Below are positions 57,098 to 64,000 of a stretch of 64,000 nucleotides of DNA, piece after piece. The DNA is taken from contig NC_135255.1 in assembly GCF_964204865.1 (NCBI RefSeq), forward strand, positions 10,755,135-10,819,134, read 5' to 3'. A model generated the notes under the pieces. It saw only the letters and a program-made list of their open reading frames with translations. It was not told where the DNA came from and did no database searches. Position 1 is the stretch's first letter, and the number at the start of each line of letters is the position of its first letter. Origin of the DNA: Styela clava. Its lineage: Eukaryota > Chordata > Ascidiacea > Stolidobranchia > Styelidae. A program made the translations under genes and the position numbers.

Positions 57098-57865
57098 TCA
57101 TGCCAACAATCCGCCTGTAACTTCCAAACAAGCCCCATTGACATATGAACTTTCATTTGATGCCAGAAACAAACAGGCATTTGCTACTTCTTTGGGTTCA
57201 CCAAATCTTTGCATTGGTATTTTCGCAATAGCATTAGCTTTATCATCTTCAGTTACAATATCAATCATAGGTGTTTCAATCACTCCCGGCACAACAACAT
57301 TACAGCGGATTTTGTGTTTTGAATATTCTGATGCGATGCATTTCGTCAACCCAATTATTCCAGCTTTAGTCGCGGAATATCCAGCATATAATGGGAAACC
57401 TCTAATGCCAACTAGGCTGGATACATTGACTATGCAACAAAATTCTTGAGTTTTGTCCACTTCCGATAGTGATTTTACAAATTCTTTGGCCATCAGGAAA
57501 TGTCCTTTCAAATTTATTTTCATCATTTCATCAAAAACGTCTTCTTTGAGTTCATCAACAAAATCACTTCTCAGTATCCCTGCGTTATTTACAAGGATTG
57601 TGATCTTCTTGTCCATCTGTCTCGTTGCTTCTTCAAAAGCTCTTGCTACTTGCTCAGCAGAGCCCACATCAGCTTGTATCATGCAATGTTTATTTCCATG
57701 GTTAGTTGGCAAAGTATTCATCGTTTCAGAAAGTCTTTGAAGGTTTCGGCCCAGAACTGCAACACTAGCGCCTTCCCTGGCAAAAACTTGGCAGATCGCC
57801 CGACCTATTCCACTACTACCACCGGTTACAATAGTGCATTGATCTGCTAGTCTTCCTTGGGACAT
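57098..57865 (-). CDS. HSD17B8-like short-chain dehydrogenase/reductase, copy 7 (A-type)
   Basis: An intact 255-aa SDR, the duplication partner of copy 5. It keeps TGGSSGIG, VLGRNLQRL, NNAGILRSDF, N118, S150, YSATK 163-167 and VVPGVIETPM. Compared with copy 5 it has I62M, S68G, L114M and an Ile-to-Asp change in the lid (VTEDDKANAIAKIPM). S68G lies just after the adenine-binding Asp66. The 3' flank differs from copy 5 by the 244-bp insertion starting about 20 bp beyond the stop codon, which pushes the TATA-like block to about 400 bp away and may alter the mRNA end. Confidence 0.93.
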   Translation of the reverse strand: MSQGRLADQCTIVTGGSSGIGRAICQVFAREGASVAVLGRNLQRLSETMNTLPTNHGNKHCMIQADVGSAEQVARAFEEATRQMDKKITILVNNAGILRSDFVDELKEDVFDEMMKINLKGHFLMAKEFVKSLSEVDKTQEFCCIVNVSSLVGIRGFPLYAGYSATKAGIIGLTKCIASEYSKHKIRCNVVVPGVIETPMIDIVTEDDKANAIAKIPMQRFGEPKEVANACLFLASNESSYVNGACLEVTGGLLA

Positions 57866-58558
57866 TTTGATACGAAGATGATTGAGTGTTTTCCGGATTA
57901 AAACCTACTAAAAGCCTAAATTCACATATAAACCTTGATTTTAAACTGGGAAAGGTTGCTTTTTTCTTTAGTTTTTAAAAATATAATTTAATAAATAATG
58001 CTTTCCGAGACCTAATTACGTATTTCATATAGGAGCCGAGTTTGTAGGTTATAAATATTATGTACTTATTGTTATGAGGTTCAGACAGAGTTTATGATTT
58101 CAGACTCAAACATTTGTTATTTACATTTGAGTTTTTAATATTTTTTAATAATTTTTGATCCGCAATGTTTTCAACAAACTACACAGACTGATATAAATCT
58201 GATTTCAAAACAGTACAGTTTTTAATCTATAATATCCAATGCTGTTTTCATTTTCTTAACAAGGTGGGAAACCCCGGAAGAAACCTTTTCTCGATTTTCA
58301 ATTGAAAATAAATAAATTAGTAGGATGGATAATCTTCCCATTCAAACTCTATATACAACGAAATACAGTAATCGAACAAACATTTAAAATTTGAGAAATT
58401 GCGTTTCAGAGATTAAAGACTGCATCTGTCGCTGGAAGGCTATTAATTTCATTTTTTTTTTTCAAATTTCTGTGGGCTCTATTGGTTTCGTTTTTTACTT
58501 GACTGTGGAGGATTTCATAGCCGTACTGCTTCGTTTTGGCCTTCGTATCCATATATAT

Positions 58559-59947
58559 CAGGAGTGGCCAATCTGCTTTCGGCCGCGATCGATTAAAATC
58601 TTCAAAATAAACCGCGATCGACTGATCGGTAATAAGGTCCTACACAAAAACGAATGGGCACTGACTGTGCAGATAACTGCACACACGCATACAAAAAATT
58701 CCACCGCTGCCAATAAGAAGGCTTTGTGGGCACATTATTATAAAAATTGTTACAAAATTTGTATTTAATTGCTATGTCCCATTTAAGTTATTGATTTAAA
58801 TATTTAATTGTACCCGGAATAAATATTTCATTATTTATTTAAGATTTATCTAAATTATACAATTAAGATAAAGGGCGTGCTTATTTTTTAGTCGTGAGTG
58901 TTGAAAATTCTTCAAGAAACCTTCCATGTATTATCCAAACAGCGAAAAATAAATATTCTCAAACCATGAATGTTACATGACTGCTCAAACTTCAGTATCT
59001 AATTTACAATTTCCTCCAAACGCGATTCTTCCCTTGCTTAGAATTAGAACAAGTTGGGTATTTTGATGCCACTGCTACCATTGCGAATAAATTTTATCAC
59101 ACTACTCTTGGAGTGAGACAATAACTCTCGCGGCTAGGGTTCCAAATTGCAAAGACATGAACAGCGACTGTCAATAGAGCGACCACACAACAGCGTTGGA
59201 CTGTCATCTGTCAATAGAGCGACTAAACGACAGCGATTCAGTGAATTCAACTCAGTAGACACGAGTTAAGTCGCTGTCATAACAGTCGCTGTTTTATTGG
59301 GTTCCTGTACATTTGAACCCACGACAATTGCACCTGCATACTATTGCACCTATGGAAATTTTTTTGGTTTTACGAATATTTGAACCCATACTGACCCTAA
59401 CCCATGGGTTTTAGCATCCGGATATAGATTGAACCCGCGGATATACGCATGGGTTCAAATGTACATGGTTCAAATGTACGTGGGTTCAAATCTACGGATA
59501 CCCTTTATCGCGGTCGCCATTATGACAGTCGCTGTCGCATACCTGATTACGCCGCTATTAAGAAGTCGCCATTATGACAGTCGCTTTTTTGACAGTCGCT
59601 ATCCGGCCTGGATACCAACTCTCGCATACTGCGGAAGTTATTGTAGGATCGTTTCTCAGTCTAGACAGGCGATGTTCCGCACTTCGTCTTTAAACCTTGT
59701 CAGCGGAAAAACTTGCATTAGTTACGTACTAATATGCTTTATCGGGCTTGACCGGACACAAATACTGTATGTGTATATTGTATTTGCGCATGTAAAGTAC
59801 TGTATTCTTTCTGTTGTAAAACACACAACTGTTTCGAGGCAATTTTTGGGGGTATTTCAATAAAATTCACTAAACATCAGACGCGATCGACTGCTCGGGA
59901 CGTGGCGATCGACCGGTCGATCGCGATCGACGTGTTGGCCACCCCTG
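58559..59947. mobile_element. CAGGAGTGGCC...CACCCCTG element with one nested insertion
   Basis: Partner of 44,996-46,914 but without the 598-bp hAT-like insertion; the empty gtctagac site is at 59,659-59,666. It contains the ACAGCGAC cluster and the nested element at 59,299-59,503. Confidence 0.7.
59299..59503. mobile_element. Nested TIR element with internal duplication
   Basis: Counterpart of 45,716-45,872. It is about 48 bp longer because short blocks (GTTCAAATGTACRTGG and TTGCACCT) are repeated inside. Confidence 0.65.
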
Positions 59948-60398
59948 TTATATATGATAATTTCTCTACGTATGTATGTTTATTCGTCTCGTAAAATCAA
60001 TATAAAAGAGTTAATATTTATCAATATTGAAGACGGGATGTATGCACGAGACCATACTGGCCTAAAACACACGAATGTGCGGCATGCACCATCTATCTCG
60101 TTCAGAATCAAATCGTTCCAGAACCCTAAGTCTGTCAACGAATAAACAGCGCTAATTATCTTGCATGAAACGTTACAATCTTTAGCGACGTAATCTTCTT
60201 TAACGGGATTTCTATCATGTTTTCATGAAAATTATAACGCATTCTTTGTTGGCTCAGCAGACAGCAAAAAAACGTTGAACATGACCAACGACGTCACCAC
60301 ATTTAACAATGATATATTTTAATCTTCACATTGGATTCAAAACTGTTTTCCATTGACATTAATATTTTTCAGGAAAAATTAGTCTTCAGTTATTACAT

Positions 60399-60875
60399 CA
60401 TGGATGTGTGACCTGCGGCCCGTGGGCCACATACGGCCCACAAGGAAAAGTTTTGCGGCCCGTGAGAAGTTCTAATTTTGAATGAATTTTTTCCTAAATT
60501 GGCAAATTGGCGTCATCGAATCTTCTTATCAAAGACAGACGAACACTTCAAATATGGACTTCGAATTGCTAACACTTTCATTGAAGCAAATTTGTAAAAA
60601 GTAGTCGAGAAAAGAAGCTAGCTGTAAATTTCTCTTTGAATTCATTTGTAGTTGGTTGGTCAATAAATTTGAATAGAAGTTTTTTTCAGAAATTTATGTC
60701 TCTTCACTCATCCTTTCTTCAAGAACCTCTAATGATGCCATAAGACCAATACCAAGAAGAAGCTATTTTTTGTGATTGCAACTACTAGGGAGTTTATGTT
60801 AAATAAAAGTGGATCCCGCGGTTTCAACCAGTTATTTGTATCTGACCCTCTTGTACTAAAGTTTGCACACCCCCG
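60399..60875. mobile_element. hAT-like element (CATGAATGTGTGACC family)
   Basis: Duplicated partner of 47,369-47,844. The left end is CATGGATGTGTGACC and the right end CACACCCCCG. Confidence 0.65.
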
Positions 60876-60974
60876 CTTTACAGAATGAGAGAAATGAAAA
60901 AGTAGTGGGATATTTAATATGAAATGAATTGTTTTATTGCGGCATTTTTGCTTGTTGATATACTGGTATGCACT

Positions 60975-61045
60975 GCATTAGGATTTCTATAAGGAGTGGA
61001 CAAATCCCAAACATTTGGTGTCATAGTCAATGTATACCCAGCATA
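60975..61045 (+). pseudogene. SDR internal fragment, plus strand
   Basis: Duplicated partner of 47,945-48,015, with the same decayed stretch before the catalytic serine. Confidence 0.5.
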
Positions 61046-61136
61046 TCTGCCTACCCAATGTATTTCACCCTGGATAGGTAGTGGCAATTAGCGTTGAACT
61101 TCAGTTCTTTAACACGCAATGCCAACTCGTTTTGGT

Positions 61137-61418
61137 TCAAAGCATTAACCAGAGGGTCATCACGTCCACAAGATGTATTCCTATAAATAGTTCTTGCAAC
61201 AATCCATATTCAACTGTTTCCTCCATTAATCTTAAATGGATGAACTTGTGATTGATGATTTGAATCGCACTTACTTTGAAATCGTATTCTCTTGCAAATG
61301 CTAAGTTAATCCTGTTTGCCACACAGTCCGCTGAAAAATGTGACAGAAAACTGTTTTAATCACCTAAAACAATGAAAAACAATATCGCACAAAATACATG
61401 AGTATAGTGAGAAAGCAT
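61137..61418 (-). other. Candidate small secreted protein gene (cassette B), second copy
   Basis: The ATG at 61,418 starts the same MLSHYTHVFCAILFFIVL leader. The 33-nt GT...AG segment lies at 61,331-61,363, after which the frame reads DCVANRINLAFAREYDFK and runs to a stop at 61,137. Differences from the 48-kb copy include Ala/Glu, Thr/Ser, Gln/Glu and Met/Val changes, with no frame break. Preservation in both duplicates is weak support for coding, since the duplication itself is recent. Confidence 0.35.
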
Positions 61419-61947
61419 TGTTAGAATTTGCTTTTATATATAATAGGTCTTCTCGAATGGGGAAAACATTGTAATTTAGACCCTTTTATTCTAAGCAAAC
61501 AATGGGGCTTTCAACTACCAGTTCTTTTGAATAGCAAAGTAATGTATTTAACAAAAATATAACCTAGTCTAGTCTAATGGACACAGAAGTGAGTAAACTA
61601 TCGAACTACAAGTAAAAATAGAAATAATCTCGTGAAAAAACTTTCTGACCCGGATGATTGACACGTGTCGTCAAAATATGATTAGCGCGGGTACGTTCTT
61701 GCAGCTCTATGGATGATTGGAGTCTAAACAAATTGGCCCATTTACATCATGGTTTACACAACATTAGTTAGTTAAATTTATCTCCCTGACCGTATGGGCA
61801 TCACTCTCTTGCTCACCTGTAGCTTATAAACCTATCGTTGAATTTCGGCACCCTACTCTACAGCCAATGCGACAATGCAAAGATTCGGTAAATAAGAAGA
61901 AGAGGAAATGCCTGTTTGTCCAATCATGTTCAATATAACAATGTAAA

Positions 61948-62238
61948 CGAGAATATCGGTCAGAGACCGAAGACTTATCGATCGAAAGTTAGGGATCCCC
62001 AAAACAGCGCTCTTACTCCATAGTGACACCCTGTGTCCCATCACTAATTAATTAATAACTCGCTAATTATACGACATAATTCGCCCAAAATCGATAGGCT
62101 CCTGGTCCGAGATAAGATGAATGCACATGCAAAATCTGGAGCAGATTCAATCTTGCTTTCGTGAGATATCGTGTGCATCTAACAGACAAACAGACATACA
62201 AATACCTATCAAAATACTTACCGATTAAAATCGATAAG
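61948..62238. mobile_element. Small TIR element (CGAGAA...CGATAAG)
   Basis: Duplicated partner of 48,918-49,210. Confidence 0.75.
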
Positions 62239-62499
62239 TAATTACTGGTGGATAAAATACATGGAATGGTTATGGTATTTTGTGAATATGATCAAATATA
62301 AATGTGTACCGATAACCACAAGCGTATATGGGAACATTTTCATTTTATGGTCGCAATGTAAAATGCGGACTAGAAGCACGAAAGAAGTTTCGAACATTTA
62401 GTTATGATAAATATAAACAGATTATGAAATATGACAAGATAATAATTAAGTTAGGTCCAATTTTGTTTTATATACGTCGATACGAATAAATTCTTGCGT

Positions 62500-62930
62500 T
62501 GTCAGTTTTTATATGATTACTTGGCTAGAATGGGTAGAACATACAAATAGTCTGTTCTTCGTTGACTAAAATCTAACGCATGAGTCGTCCTGGTGTATAG
62601 TTGCCGGTAATATTGGCGAATTTGAGGTTAAACCAGGGTTGGGAAGCTTGGCGTCCGCGCGACATCCTGGAAAGCAGGGATAATATTTTTAATACGTAAT
62701 ACCAAGTCCAATGCCTAAAACAATGGGGCATGGCGTCTAAAAATGTTTTCATGTAAATTTCTGTCGGCCTAAACCAATCCGTATTTAGCAATTTAGTTAA
62801 TAAATCTTTAAATGACAAACTTCATAAAAGACGTCATGATTGATTTTATTTGCAACAGCGTAGTAAACAGTATTGGAGTATTTGCGTTGGACTGGTAAAC
62901 GCCACACCCACTATTTGCTTATATAAAGAG
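62500..62930 (-). repeat. Cassette A with TATA-like block
   Basis: Duplicated partner of 49,480-49,915. The minus-strand open stretch is shorter (stop near 62,573) because of a deletion after LSRMSRGRQASQPWF. Confidence 0.45.
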
Positions 62931-63108
62931 CTTTCTCGAAATAAAAATCAGTTTGATTTTAAGGCTTTTATTTAACGAGTATGATTAAATTGATAATGAG
63001 AAGATAATATAAACTTGTAAGTGACAAGATAATATATTTGATATACATAACATAGCGTAACACGCGGAACAAATGATAAAATAAAAATATGAAGTTATAT
63101 GTTCATCC

Positions 63109-63870
63109 TCACAATCCACCTGAAACTTCCAGACAAGCCCCATTGACATATGAACTATCATTGGATGCCAGAAACAAACAGGCATTTGCTACTTCTTCTG
63201 GTTTTCCCAATCTTTGCATTGGTGTTTGTGCTACAATATTTTTTTTAAAACTTTCCGGCACACCTTCAATCGCAGGAGTTTGAATCATTCCTGGCAAAAC
63301 AGCATTGCAGCGTATTTTTTGTTGTGAATACTCCGATGCGACACATTTCGTTAATCCAATTATACCAGATTTACTCGCTGAATATCCAGCAAATAATGGG
63401 AAACCTCTTGGGCCTAACATGCTGGATACATTGACTATGCAACAGAAACCTTGGCCTTTGTCCACATGTGATAGTAATTTCACAAATTCTTTGATCATCA
63501 GAAAATATCCTTTTAAATTTATTTTCATAATTTCATCAAAATCTTCAATTTTGAATTCATCAATGAAATCAGTTTTGACTATCGCTGCGTTATTCACAAG
63601 AATTGTGGTCTTTCTGCCGATCTGTCTCGTTGATTCTTTAAAAGCTCTTGCTACTTGTTCAGAAGAGCTTACATCAGCTTGTATTATGCAGTGCTTATTT
63701 CCATGATTTATTGGCAAAGTATTCATTGTTTCAGAAAGTCTTCGAAGGTTCCGGCCCAGAATTGCAACACTAGCTCCTTCCCTGGCAAAAACTTGACAGA
63801 TCGCCCGACCTATTCCACTACTACCACCGGTTACAATAGTACATTGACCTGCTAGTCTTCCTTGCGACAT
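63109..63870 (-). CDS. HSD17B8-like short-chain dehydrogenase/reductase, copy 8 (B-type)
   Basis: An intact 253-aa SDR and duplication partner of copy 6. It shares NNAA at 93-96, ILGRNLRRL, QTPAI and the EVSGGL end. The catalytic motif is YSASK rather than YSSSK. Other changes from copy 6 cluster at LLSHVDKGQGF and MLGPRG around the catalytic serine and at AIEGVPESFKKN in the lid, 11 in all. N118, S150, Y163 and K167 are intact. AATAAA lies at 62,967-62,972 and the TATA-like block near 62,919. The 5' flank continues to the window end. Confidence 0.92.
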   Translation of the reverse strand: MSQGRLAGQCTIVTGGSSGIGRAICQVFAREGASVAILGRNLRRLSETMNTLPINHGNKHCIIQADVSSSEQVARAFKESTRQIGRKTTILVNNAAIVKTDFIDEFKIEDFDEIMKINLKGYFLMIKEFVKLLSHVDKGQGFCCIVNVSSMLGPRGFPLFAGYSASKSGIIGLTKCVASEYSQQKIRCNAVLPGMIQTPAIEGVPESFKKNIVAQTPMQRLGKPEEVANACLFLASNDSSYVNGACLEVSGGL

Positions 63871-64000
63871 TGTGATACGAAGATGATTGAGTGTTTTCCG
63901 GATTAAAACCTACTAAATGCCTATACTCTCACATATAACTCTTTATTTTAAACAGGAATATTGCTTTATTCTTTAGTTTTTAAAAATATAATTTAATAAA
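63871..64000. other. 5' flank of copy 8, cut by the window end
   Basis: Conserved upstream flank only, matching 50,868-50,995. Confidence 0.6.

Larger units (their letters stand above)
52800..64000. repeat. Segmental duplication, copy 2 (runs off the window)
   Basis: Direct repeat of 39,460-50,990, with the same order: SDR fragment, tandem 375-bp units, minisatellite, A-type SDR, nested element, hAT-like element, cassette B, cassette A, B-type SDR. It is cut by the window end just upstream of copy 8. Confidence 0.9.

Noticed and set aside
1-64000. Bacterial operon or biosynthetic cluster around FabG-like genes
   Set aside because: No ribosome-binding sites, long non-coding spacers, eukaryotic poly(A) signals and transposons, and only one enzyme family present.

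Overview
The window looks like A+T-rich nuclear DNA from an invertebrate animal, not bacterial. Evidence: repeated relics of hAT-like and TA-target DNA elements, an LTR element, a tRNA-derived SINE, long non-coding spacers, eukaryotic poly(A) signals, and an animal-type SDR family. An ascidian or other tunicate is my best guess from repeat style and compactness. This is inference; I cannot confirm the taxon.

The backbone is a tandem array of one gene family on the minus strand: intronless short-chain dehydrogenases/reductases of 253-255 aa, closest in pattern to HSD17B8 (3-oxoacyl-ACP reductase / 17-beta-hydroxysteroid dehydrogenase type 8). Eight copies are intact (11.6, 17.3, 21.6, 27.0, 43.5, 50.1, 57.1 and 63.1 kb). 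One has a frameshift and a stop (32 kb), and about a dozen are fragments, several on the plus strand. All intact copies keep the N-S-Y-K catalytic residues. Two subfamilies are visible: A (21.6, 43.5, 57.1) and B (17.3, 27.0, 50.1, 63.1, plus the broken 32-kb copy), with 11.6 kb intermediate.

Layout. 0-11.5 kb: mobile-element debris, two old SDR pseudogenes, and a 1.41-kb palindromic foldback element. 11.6-32.7 kb: five SDR copies, four of them intact, separated by 4-5.5 kb spacers. 32.8-36.5 kb: a small LTR element holding only an envelope-like reading frame, lying against an inverted spacer block and SDR remnants. 39.5-64 kb: a segmental duplication with a ~13.3-kb period, each copy carrying one A-type and one B-type SDR gene. 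Paired copies give clean empty and occupied sites for a 598-bp hAT-like element and for a SINE.

Each intact SDR gene is followed on its 3' side by a conserved block with a TATA-like core, then by a diverged 'cassette' with short reading frames. One cassette version could encode a small secreted protein with a 33-nt intron. Because the SDR copies share reaction chemistry and vary in substrate-facing segments, the array reads as a lineage-specific enzyme expansion rather than a pathway operon. I found no tRNA or rRNA genes, CRISPR arrays or other recognisable housekeeping genes.
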